Positions 23,878 through 32,101 of a DNA stretch of 64,000 bases are shown one piece after another; the first letter of the stretch is position 1; every line of letters begins with the position of its first letter. The translations under genes and the position numbers were made by a program. The DNA comes from an uncultured Aquimarina sp. (GTDB taxonomy: Bacteria > Bacteroidota > Bacteroidia > Flavobacteriales > Flavobacteriaceae): NCBI GenBank assembly GCA_947501475.1, contig CANMWA010000005.1, positions 62,001 to 126,000 on the forward strand. The letters are read 5' to 3'. The notes under the pieces are model-generated. The model saw only the letters and a list, made by a program, of their open reading frames with translations. It had not been told where the DNA came from and searched no databases.

Positions 23878-24666
23878 ATGGCAGAGCATTTTTATGGTCG
23901 TAACCATGTAGTACATACTTCAAACGGAGGCGCAATTCTTCTTCTAGAAGAACTTACCAGAATTTCTTACCGTTTAGATGAAACAGAATCGGTTGTTGTC
24001 ATTCGTAAGTTCTTGAAAAACAGGCTTGACAATTACCCAGATGGAAGTAGATCCTTTTCATTAGATCTTAATAAAAGTTATCCAAAATATCCAAACGAAC
24101 TGAGATCAGATGAAAATTTGGGAGTATTTTTTATACTTATTGAAAAATTTGCTAAGGAATTACAAAAATCAAAACCACACTTAAATGTTGATAATACCTG
24201 GGATCGTGATTGTAGATTATTGTGGTTATCAAAAACTGTACAATTACATGAAATGGTAAGAGATGTATTGAATCAAAAATCCATTAAAAGCTGTCCATTG
24301 GATTTTAATATTAGTAAAACTGATCAAGATCTTCTTGATTATAATACCTATTCTACATACTATGCTCAACTTTGTAAAATTCAAAAAAAGAATGAAGGCT
24401 TATTAAATAACTGTATGCTATATAAGCAGTTAGGTTATCTTGATAAAATGATAGCACTAAGCAATAAAGAATGGGTGGCTCCAAAATCAGTTTTAATATA
24501 TCATTTGCATGATAGAGTTACTCTTCTTGAACGACTTAAAGAGACAGGAAAAGCAATTTTAGATCTAGAGAACATTATAAGGTTATTAGACCACAACAAT
24601 GATGAAGAGAGAAAAGAAGCCGAAGAATTGGTTGCAGATATTAGGCTTTTGAAAAGCAGGAAATAA
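23878..24666 (+). CDS. Protein of unknown function
   Basis: The 262-residue protein has no signal peptide or membrane segment. The N-terminus (HFYGRNHVVHTSNGGAILLLEE) is followed by a mostly helical body, charged and Leu-rich, ending in a helix with NNDEERKEAEELVADIRLLK. I do not recognise it. It stands alone between long AT-rich gaps, upstream of the Sdp-like module and in the same orientation, but 640 bases separate them, so a shared role is only a possibility. Codon use looks like that of its neighbours. Confidence 0.7.
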   Translation: MAEHFYGRNHVVHTSNGGAILLLEELTRISYRLDETESVVVIRKFLKNRLDNYPDGSRSFSLDLNKSYPKYPNELRSDENLGVFFILIEKFAKELQKSKPHLNVDNTWDRDCRLLWLSKTVQLHEMVRDVLNQKSIKSCPLDFNISKTDQDLLDYNTYSTYYAQLCKIQKKNEGLLNNCMLYKQLGYLDKMIALSNKEWVAPKSVLIYHLHDRVTLLERLKETGKAILDLENIIRLLDHNNDEERKEAEELVADIRLLKSRK

Positions 24667-25306
24667 TTGTATTTAAAAAAGATTTTCTAGTAAAAGGAAG
24701 AATACCTGGATATGAAATTTATACCCCGAAGTAATTGATATTACGGTTTTATGGTTGTTAAAAAGGGGTGTTTGCCCTTTGTTATAAGGTGTTTAGCCTA
24801 TTGTGTTGAGCTTGATATGAGGTTATGTTTGCAGAGTATTAATACGAACCTCTATGAGGGGCACAAATTAGTTAGAGTAAAATTTAAATCATAGCAATGT
24901 TTTTTAATTATAGAATAAATTTGTAATTGGTTATACCCGATATAGACCATATTTTAAGCTTGCAATATGCCTCTTCATATATTGTGAATTTAAACACAAA
25001 AAACTTCAATTATTTGAAAATCAGTAAAATTAAATTTTAATAAAACTCCATAAAAATATTTTTTTGATATATAATTCGATTTATAAATTATTGAGAAAAT
25101 CTAATTTATAACCGTCGAGTTTTACTACCTCACTTCTCGACATTAACGTAATTACGTATTTGTCATTTTAATTGCCTTTTTGAAATTTTTGAAGTAAAAA
25201 CTGAATATACAGTGATCAGGTGTACTCGTATTATTGATGCTTCAATTTTTCATAGATAGTTATGAGACCTTTAGGTTTCTAGTATTAACAATTAAATCTA
25301 ATTAAA
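24667..25306. other. 640-bp AT-rich gap before the Sdp-like module
   Basis: No gene is supported. A small inverted repeat GTCGAG/CTCGAC (25114-25119, 25136-25141) is seen. Near the end TAGGTTTC (25272-25279) with TTTTTC 20 bases upstream is a weak promoter candidate for the sdpC-like gene. The length suggests a regulatory region. Confidence 0.45.
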
Positions 25307-26176
25307 ATGAAAAAGTTTATTAACCTTTTGGTAATTGCAATGTTATTGCTGGTCAGTTGTGATAAAGATTCGGCAATTCCAGAAGAACAATTATCAGAAA
25401 AAGAAGTGAACGGTGATGATGTTTTTAAAACAGTTTTTTTCTATCTAGGAGACGAAGCTAAAGCAATTTCTTCTTATGAAAAACAAGTAGCATTGTTAGA
25501 AAAAAGCCAGTTGAAGAGTGATGAATTCTTGAAATATTATGAAGCTTCCGCTCGCGCATATTTAAGTAAAGTAGAAGAAAAGAATCCTAAGTTCACGGAT
25601 GATCTAAAAAATGCTGTATTAAGCAAAGATTTCGAGCAAATCAAAGCATCTTTAATTTATGGAGGTAATCTTATGATGGCAATAGCTACTATAGATGCCC
25701 TAGAAACAACCAAGGATAAGAAGGTTGCAGGTGAATTTGGTAAACTCAATTTGGGGAATTATGATTTTACAACAACCAAAGGGCTCTCGATATTGATCAA
25801 AGACCTAGATGGTATTATGAAAGATGGGGGTTATGATTTTGAAGCGATTCAAAGTTCGGATAGTCATGATTTTGGAAAAGGCAGAATTCTTAACTTGAAC
25901 TTCGCAATAAATCAGAATATTAATTTTAGTCAAAACTTTAATTTTAATCAAAACCTTAATCTAAATCAAAATTTCACTCAAAATTTTAACTTTAATCGAG
26001 TGTTCAACTTTGTAAGGTCTTATGATTTTAATTACAACTGGAATTTTGCACAAGTTCAAAATTTAATACGAGTTCAGGCTCAAGCTTTTAATATTATAAC
26101 GCCGTTAGAGACTGGGGCTAAGTATGATAATTATTCGGGAGAGAAATTGATCGAAGATATTGCATTTGCTTTTTAA
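25307..26176 (+). CDS. SdpC-like toxin precursor lipoprotein with Asn/Phe/Gln-rich tract
   Basis: The 289-residue protein has a lipobox ending in VSC (Cys18). Two segments resemble Bacillus SdpC: VNGDDVFKTVFFYLGDEAKA (34-53), like SdpC SGEDYFRGLLFGQGEVGK, and EEKNPKFTDDLKNAVLSKDF (90-109) followed by a GGNLM end. In SdpC the C-terminal part yields a 42-residue disulfide-bonded toxin. Here there is no cysteine beyond the lipobox; instead residues 196-247 alternate Asn or Gln with Phe, Leu or Ile (NINFSQNFNFNQNLNLNQNF). Such alternation favours beta strands, and a pore or fibre is possible. SdpA- and SdpB-like genes follow, which supports the call. Toxic action is inference. Confidence 0.7.
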   Translation: MKKFINLLVIAMLLLVSCDKDSAIPEEQLSEKEVNGDDVFKTVFFYLGDEAKAISSYEKQVALLEKSQLKSDEFLKYYEASARAYLSKVEEKNPKFTDDLKNAVLSKDFEQIKASLIYGGNLMMAIATIDALETTKDKKVAGEFGKLNLGNYDFTTTKGLSILIKDLDGIMKDGGYDFEAIQSSDSHDFGKGRILNLNFAINQNINFSQNFNFNQNLNLNQNFTQNFNFNRVFNFVRSYDFNYNWNFAQVQNLIRVQAQAFNIITPLETGAKYDNYSGEKLIEDIAFAF

Positions 26177-26186
26177 GTATTAATGC

Positions 26187-26269
26187 ATTTTGATTTTTGT
26201 ATTAAGTAAAAAATCAAAATACAATAAAGCAAAAATAGAATTAAACCCTCCAGCTTATTTGGAGGGTTT
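26187..26269 (+). terminator. Two hairpins after the sdpC-like gene
   Basis: An AT-rich 12-bp stem (26187-26198 with 26209-26220) is followed by a 10-bp stem AAACCCTCCA/TGGAGGGTTT (26243-26252 with 26260-26269). They may set more transcript for the toxin than for the sdpA-sdpB genes downstream. Confidence 0.65.
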
Positions 26270-26310
26270 ATAAGATTTTTATTACTTCTATAAACTAAAA
26301 AAATAACAAC

Positions 26311-26844
26311 ATGAAACATGTACTTGTACTCTTTGGATTTGTGATATTGTTTAGTTTTTTACATCTTAATTTTATTACCACTTTAGGTGATAATGTAATG
26401 GATGTCTCAACAACAGAGAAAAGCGTGATTCAGTTTTTCTTTCCACAAGGTTGGGGGTTCTTTACTAGAAACCCCAGAGAACCAAATTATAAACTATACC
26501 GAATTGAAGAAGGTAAATTGCAATTGGTTACTTTTAAAATTACTTCACCCAAGAATTACTATGGTCTTTCTCGAAAAGGAAGCAGGTTAGGAATAGAAAT
26601 GCACCGCATAAAAGATAATTTACCACAACCTACCAGCTGGGAATCTTCTAAGGTTCAGTTAGAAAACATGCAATTAGATACTATTTCTTATCCTTGCACA
26701 AACACCATATCAGGATTGATGTACGTCAAGGAGGGAAATTATATTCTTAAAGAATATCACTTGACTCCTTGGTCTTGGGCTAAGCATCAAGGGCGTTATT
26801 CTAAAACATTTAAATATATTCCATTTCAATTGATAAAATCATGA
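26311..26844 (+). CDS. SdpA family protein
   Basis: The 177-residue protein has one N-terminal membrane segment and the SdpA signature FFPQGWGFFTRNPREPNYKL, then NYYGLSRKGSRLGIE. In Bacillus, SdpA with SdpB is needed to mature the secreted pro-SdpC into the active SDP toxin. Conserved SYPC and a C-terminal YIPFQLIKS are also seen. The stop overlaps the start of the sdpB-like gene by four bases, so the two are coupled. Confidence 0.85.
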   Translation: MKHVLVLFGFVILFSFLHLNFITTLGDNVMDVSTTEKSVIQFFFPQGWGFFTRNPREPNYKLYRIEEGKLQLVTFKITSPKNYYGLSRKGSRLGIEMHRIKDNLPQPTSWESSKVQLENMQLDTISYPCTNTISGLMYVKEGNYILKEYHLTPWSWAKHQGRYSKTFKYIPFQLIKS

Positions 26845-27806
26845 GATCATACTATCAAAAAACTTATGAAAAACTTAGCAATCAGCTATTTTCAAATAAT
26901 CCATTTACCTGGGTCTATGGATTATCTAGAACCATTCTCGCTATATGTGTTTTAATTATATTAACCTTTAGTGAAACCACAATATTATTTGATGAAGCTA
27001 TTTATTATAGCCGTATAGAAGAACACGTATTTAATAAATACAACCTGTTTTACCTATTTGGTTGGGAGGATTTGATATATGCCAAAGTGTTGGCGATTTT
27101 GTTATTGTTATTAATTGCCTCAGGATGGAGACCTCGGTTTACAGGAGTTTTCCAGTGGTGGATAACGGCTAGTTTCTTCTATTCTTCAAGTATTGTTGAA
27201 GGTGGAGACCAAATTGCAACTATTCTTACATTACTTTTAATTCCTATCACTTTATTAGATCATAGAAAATGGCATTGGCAGGCTAATGATCAATTTTCAG
27301 AATACAAAAAATTTATTGGTAATTTGATGTTTGTATTAGTAGCCGTTCAGATGTCAATGCTATACCTTAATGCGGCCATGGATAAAATCTATACATCTGA
27401 TGAGTGGAAGGTAGGTACCGCATTTTATTACTATGTCAATGATGCATTTTTTAGCTACCCTAGTTGGATGGATCCATTAATGATTAACTTATTAAATAAT
27501 TCTTTCTTTGTTTCAGCAGCCACTTGGGGTACTATTTTATTAGAATTGATACTATTTGGGATTCTTTTCTCGAATGCTAAGAATAAACGTTTATTATTTC
27601 CATTTGCGGTTGTATTTCACTTGGCAATTGTATTATTCTTGGGGTTAGTAAGTTTCTTTTTTGCGATGCTAGGAGGATTAATACTGTATTTGATACCCAA
27701 AGAAACCCCAATACCAAGATTTAAATTTAAGTTCCAGCTACCTCTTTTGGTTAAAGTGAGTAAGATTTTTAGAGTTTCTACAAATCTGTTTCCTAAAGTA
27801 GAATAA
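26841..27806 (+). CDS. SdpB family / HTTM-domain membrane protein
   Basis: The 321-residue protein has six or seven membrane segments and resembles the HTTM domain shared with vitamin K-dependent gamma-carboxylases. Seen: NPFTWVYGLSRTILA at the start, LFYLFGWEDLIYAKVLAILL, VEGGDQIATILTLLLIPITL, and YLNAAMDKIYTSDEWKVGTA with YYYVNDAFFSY. In Bacillus, SdpB works with SdpA in making active SDP toxin. It overlaps sdpA by four bases. No SdpI-like immunity gene is seen nearby. Confidence 0.85.
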   Translation: MRSYYQKTYEKLSNQLFSNNPFTWVYGLSRTILAICVLIILTFSETTILFDEAIYYSRIEEHVFNKYNLFYLFGWEDLIYAKVLAILLLLLIASGWRPRFTGVFQWWITASFFYSSSIVEGGDQIATILTLLLIPITLLDHRKWHWQANDQFSEYKKFIGNLMFVLVAVQMSMLYLNAAMDKIYTSDEWKVGTAFYYYVNDAFFSYPSWMDPLMINLLNNSFFVSAATWGTILLELILFGILFSNAKNKRLLFPFAVVFHLAIVLFLGLVSFFFAMLGGLILYLIPKETPIPRFKFKFQLPLLVKVSKIFRVSTNLFPKVE

Positions 27807-27832
27807 TTTAAAAAATAATAGCATACACAAAA

Positions 27833-27850
27833 CCCTGCCTGCTGGCAGGG
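27833..27850. repeat. Hairpin between sdpB and the LytTR gene
   Basis: CCCTGCC and GGCAGGG pair around TGCT, followed by a weaker ACCC/GGGT pair. It lies between convergent genes and may terminate one or both, though a clear T run is absent. Confidence 0.5.
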
Positions 27851-27900
27851 ATATACCCGAATCTTAGAGGGTAACTTTAGGGTGTATTTGTTATTAAAAT

Positions 27901-28608
27901 CTAACTTTTAAGAATAATCTTTTTAACTTCATTAATATAGCTTCGACCAATGGGGTATCGTATATCTGAAATTTCAATACTGTTACCTTCTACTGTTTCT
28001 ACTTTATCAATCGAGATAGTATAAGATCTATGGATTCGTATAAATTTTTCTGAGGGTAATTCTTCTGTAAAACTACTAAGTGTTTGATGTACAATATATT
28101 TGTTAGACAATGTATTTATTTTGATATAATCTCCTAGACTTTCTACAGATAAAATTTCATCTAAATATATTTTCTTCATTTTTTTCTTATCTATTTTTAA
28201 AAATAGATAGACTCTTTCATTAGATGGGATAAAATCATTTTTTTGTTGGTAACCTTTTATTTTAAAAGCTTTATTTACTGCCATGATAAACCTGTGAAAG
28301 GAAATTGGCTTTACAAGGTAATCCACTACCTCTAGCTCGTAGCTTGCAACAGCAAATTCTTCATGTGCAGTCGTGATTATAGTTAGGGGCTTTTTGTCGA
28401 TGCTTTTTAAGAGATTTAACCCATCAAGAAGAGGCATATTAATATCCAGAAAAAGCAGATCTATTTCGTGACTTCTAATATAATCAATACTCTCTGTTGC
28501 ATTATTAAATGAACTTAAAAGATGTAATCCTTTTGTTTGCTCAACATAGTTTTTTATCACATTGATGGCCAATGGCTCATCATCTACTATAACACATTTT
28601 AAATCCAT
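27901..28608 (-). CDS. LytTR family response regulator
   Basis: The 235-residue protein has a receiver domain (IVDDEPLAINVIKNYVE; phosphoacceptor Asp55 in LLFLDINMPLLDGL) and a LytTR DNA-binding domain (about 130-235: ILSVESLGDYIKINTLSNKY, EKFIRIHRSYTISIDKVE, and YPIGRSYINEVKK). It shares one base with the histidine kinase gene. The pair sits between the Sdp-like module and the mannose locus. Either could be its target; no other regulator is found within the locus. Confidence 0.95.
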   Translation of the reverse strand: MDLKCVIVDDEPLAINVIKNYVEQTKGLHLLSSFNNATESIDYIRSHEIDLLFLDINMPLLDGLNLLKSIDKKPLTIITTAHEEFAVASYELEVVDYLVKPISFHRFIMAVNKAFKIKGYQQKNDFIPSNERVYLFLKIDKKKMKKIYLDEILSVESLGDYIKINTLSNKYIVHQTLSSFTEELPSEKFIRIHRSYTISIDKVETVEGNSIEISDIRYPIGRSYINEVKKIILKS

Positions 28609-29687
28609 TATACTTTAATTTTTAAATCAACAATATATTGATTGTTATTCTCACCAATAGTTAGGTCATATTCCTCTGGTTTATATCCTAATTCTAGTCT
28701 TTTTTTTACATTTCCTATTCCAATACCCCCAGGATAAGATGCTATTTTGTTGTTATTGATTTTAGTAGGAATAGGGTTTGAAATCTTAAAATATAAAAAC
28801 TCGTCTATTACATTAAAATCTATATTTATTTCTATCTCACCAATATTTTTGTTGGCTCCATGTTTAAAAGAATTTTCTATAAAAGCAAGTAGAAGCATAG
28901 GTGCTATTTCTTTGCCTTCTATCTCTCCAGAGATGTTGATGTTTATTTTTAATAAATCACCATATCTAATTCGTTCTAAATCCAAGTAGTTTTGAAAACA
29001 TATAATTTCTTTGGTAAGGCTCTGCCTTTTTTGATTTGTTTCATGCAGCAAGTACCTCATTAACTCAGACAGTTTTAATATTGTTTTCGGAGTTTTATCT
29101 GATTTTTCTACAGAAAGCGAATAAATATTATTCAAAGTATTAAAAAAGAAATGAGGGGATATTTGAGTTCGTAAAAACCGTAATTCTGTTTCTAATTGTA
29201 GCTTTTCTACATCAATTAATTTTTTATGTTCTCTTAACCAATCCAAAGTAACTTTAATAGCAGCAACAAATGCCATAACATAAAGCTCACCCAACATCAT
29301 TTCTATAGCATAATTTAAGGTTAGTGTATTTGTTACTTCAGGGCCTTCGGGCCAAACATTATGACTTACCATAAAATAGGTTAGATAAAATTTGGCCAAT
29401 ACCATTATGAAAAGAGACACTATAACTAATGTTATGTACAAAAAGTATTTACGCTTATGAACAAATTTGGGCATTAAATAGTAAATGTTAAAATAACTCA
29501 ATGTCATATGTATGACAAATCCCAGAGCTGTAGTTTTAATAGAATACACATAATCATTAAAGTAGCTACCCCATCTAAAGGTGGTAAACAAAAAGTATAG
29601 CAACCAGAATATAAAATGGTGCTTTAATGTTACACTATAATTATTATCGGGAGTGATATTTATAATATGTCTAATTTTTTGAAGCAT
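28608..29687 (-). CDS. Sensor histidine kinase, LytS/YehU type
   Basis: The 359-residue protein has four membrane segments, a short coiled coil (LREHKKLIDVEKLQLETELR) and a His_kinase domain with RTQISPHFFFNTLNNIYSLS (phospho-His179). The ATPase end shows PMLLLAFIENSFKHG (N box) and GGIGIGNVKKRLEL (G box). It passes phosphate to the LytTR regulator encoded next. It has no extracellular sensor domain, so it senses through its membrane part. It is divergent from the first GH92 gene, 133 bases away. Confidence 0.94.
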   Translation of the reverse strand: MLQKIRHIINITPDNNYSVTLKHHFIFWLLYFLFTTFRWGSYFNDYVYSIKTTALGFVIHMTLSYFNIYYLMPKFVHKRKYFLYITLVIVSLFIMVLAKFYLTYFMVSHNVWPEGPEVTNTLTLNYAIEMMLGELYVMAFVAAIKVTLDWLREHKKLIDVEKLQLETELRFLRTQISPHFFFNTLNNIYSLSVEKSDKTPKTILKLSELMRYLLHETNQKRQSLTKEIICFQNYLDLERIRYGDLLKININISGEIEGKEIAPMLLLAFIENSFKHGANKNIGEIEINIDFNVIDEFLYFKISNPIPTKINNNKIASYPGGIGIGNVKKRLELGYKPEEYDLTIGENNNQYIVDLKIKV

Positions 29688-29820
29688 ATTTTCCCAGGTT
29701 TTTTTTAGACGTTTAACAGAGTTGCTTTGTTATTGGTCTAAAATTATTCTTTAAAAGATAAGATTTCTAAATATTTATGTTATTGTTATTTTCCCGTATA
29801 ACAATGATAAAAATAAGAAT

Positions 29821-32091
29821 ATGAAAAGAGTTTACAATATTAAATTACTAGTAATACTATTAATAGTAGTTTTTTCATGTAATAAAAAAGAAACAAATAA
29901 CAATGATATACATATAAAAGAAACCAATGTAACGCAATTTGTCGATCCTTTTATAGGTACCGGAGGACATGGCCACACATATCCGGGAGCAACTATGCCA
30001 TTTGGTATGGTGCAGGTCAGTCCTGATAATGGTATTTCGGGATGGGATTGGTGCTCTGGGTATCATTATTCTGATTCGACAATGATTGGTTTTAGCCATT
30101 TACACCTTAGCGGTACAGGGATTGGAGACCTTACCGATATTAGAATAATGCCAATAAACAAAAAGGTAAACTTATCAACTCCTGTATCAAACAGAGATGA
30201 TATCCCTTATGCTTCTAAATATTCTCATAATAAAGAAAATGCAACTCCGGGATATTACAATGTACTTTTAGAAGATCATAATATCAAGGCCGAATTAACA
30301 GCCGATATTAGAACTGCTTTTCATCGATATACATATGCACAAGGAGACGAACAATCACTGATTTTGGATTTGGGATATACTACAAATTGGGATAAAACAA
30401 TCGAATCACAGATAAACATCGAAGACAAATTTACCGTTTCAGGGTATAGATATAGTACGGGGTGGGCAAAAAACCAAAAAGTGTTTTTTGTGCTTCAGTT
30501 TTCAAAATCTATTAATGAATATAATCTGTATAAGCAGAAGAATCAAGTAGAAAAAGTCAATACTATAAAAGATACAATAACTACAGCGCAATTATTCTTT
30601 AACAAGGGAGTAAAAAACCAATTAGAAGTAAAAGTTGGAATTTCTTCGGTGAGTATAGACAATGCAAAAGAAAATATTTCGATGCATAAAAATAAATTTG
30701 AATTTGATAAAGTAAGAGAAAAAGGTACCATGTCTTGGGAGGATATGCTCTCCAAAATTAAAATTGAAACACAAAACGATACGCTCAAGACTATTTTTTA
30801 TACTGCATTATATCATTCTCAAATTGCCCCAGTAACTTTTAGCGATATAAACGGAGCATTTAGAAAAGAAAATGATAGTATCATTTTTGCAAAAGACTAT
30901 ACAGCATATTCTACATTATCACTTTGGGATACCTTTAGGTCTGAACATCCTTTACTCATATTCTTAGCTCCAGAAAAAGTTTCAGACATGATTACTTCAA
31001 TGTTGGCATATTATGAAGATAAAAAAGTACTACCTGTCTGGACTTTATATGCTAATGAAACCAATACCATGACAGGCTATCATTCTGTTTCGGTAATAGC
31101 CGAAGCATATTTAAAAGGTATAAAAGGCTTTGATATCCAAAAAGCATATGAGGCAATGAAACAAACCATGATGCAGGATGATAGAGGTTTAAAATATTAT
31201 AAAGAATATGGATACATCCCATATAACTTACTCGACGAATCTGTTACGATAACATTAGAATATGCTTATAATGATTGGTGTGTTGCACAAGTGGCAAAAG
31301 CTCTGGGTAAGAACGAAGATTATAATTATTTTCTAAAACGATCCCAGGCATATACCCATCTTTTTGATCCAGAAACAGGATTTATGAGAGGAAAATCTAA
31401 AAACGGTACCGATTGGCACGAACCTTTTGATCCTAAATTTTCTGCACATAGAGTACATGCCGATTATACCGAAGGTAATGCTTGGCAACATAGTTGGTTT
31501 GTACCCCATGATGTTAACGGATTAATAGATCTTTTTCGAGATGAAAATACCTTTGTAACAAAGCTCGAGCAACTATTTACAGAAGATTCTGAAATAACAG
31601 GCGATAATGTATCTGCTGATATTTCAGGCTTAATAGGGCAATATGCTCACGGAAATGAACCCAGTCATCATATAGCCTATATGTTTAATAAAGCAAATGC
31701 ACCATGGAAAACACAATATTGGGTAAGCAAAATATTAAAAACTCAATATAATACCACTCCTAATGGGTTGAGCGGTAATGAGGACTGCGGGCAAATGTCT
31801 GCATGGTATATATTTAGCTCTTTAGGAATATATCCTATGAACCCTGCCTCTGGCGAGTATCAAATCGGAAGCCCGATTTTTGAAAAAGCTACTATAAAAC
31901 TGTCTGACAATACAAACTTCATAATAGAAGCCGAAAATGTATCTGATAAGAACATATACATTCAATCAGCCACTTTAAACGGAAAAAAAATTAATCGATC
32001 ATACATTACACACCAAGAAATAATACAAGGCGGAACATTGCATTTTGTAATGGGGAAATCTCCTAATAAACACTGGGGTGTAAAGAAATAA
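29821..32091 (+). CDS. GH92 alpha-mannosidase lipoprotein 1
   Basis: The 756-residue lipoprotein (lipobox FSC, Cys20) has GTGGHGHTYPGATMPFGMVQ (family start) and the catalytic end: QYAHGNEPSHHIAYMF with acid Glu613, and GNEDCGQMSAWYIFSSLG with base Asp655. The EPSHH form is typical of exo-alpha-1,2-mannosidases, which invert with calcium. It acts at the cell surface or in the periplasm. It opens the long mannose-glycan locus and is followed 10 bases later by a sodium symporter gene, so the two may handle released mannose together. Confidence 0.95.
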   Translation: MKRVYNIKLLVILLIVVFSCNKKETNNNDIHIKETNVTQFVDPFIGTGGHGHTYPGATMPFGMVQVSPDNGISGWDWCSGYHYSDSTMIGFSHLHLSGTGIGDLTDIRIMPINKKVNLSTPVSNRDDIPYASKYSHNKENATPGYYNVLLEDHNIKAELTADIRTAFHRYTYAQGDEQSLILDLGYTTNWDKTIESQINIEDKFTVSGYRYSTGWAKNQKVFFVLQFSKSINEYNLYKQKNQVEKVNTIKDTITTAQLFFNKGVKNQLEVKVGISSVSIDNAKENISMHKNKFEFDKVREKGTMSWEDMLSKIKIETQNDTLKTIFYTALYHSQIAPVTFSDINGAFRKENDSIIFAKDYTAYSTLSLWDTFRSEHPLLIFLAPEKVSDMITSMLAYYEDKKVLPVWTLYANETNTMTGYHSVSVIAEAYLKGIKGFDIQKAYEAMKQTMMQDDRGLKYYKEYGYIPYNLLDESVTITLEYAYNDWCVAQVAKALGKNEDYNYFLKRSQAYTHLFDPETGFMRGKSKNGTDWHEPFDPKFSAHRVHADYTEGNAWQHSWFVPHDVNGLIDLFRDENTFVTKLEQLFTEDSEITGDNVSADISGLIGQYAHGNEPSHHIAYMFNKANAPWKTQYWVSKILKTQYNTTPNGLSGNEDCGQMSAWYIFSSLGIYPMNPASGEYQIGSPIFEKATIKLSDNTNFIIEAENVSDKNIYIQSATLNGKKINRSYITHQEIIQGGTLHFVMGKSPNKHWGVKK

Positions 32092-32101
32092 CAAACTTTG
32101 A

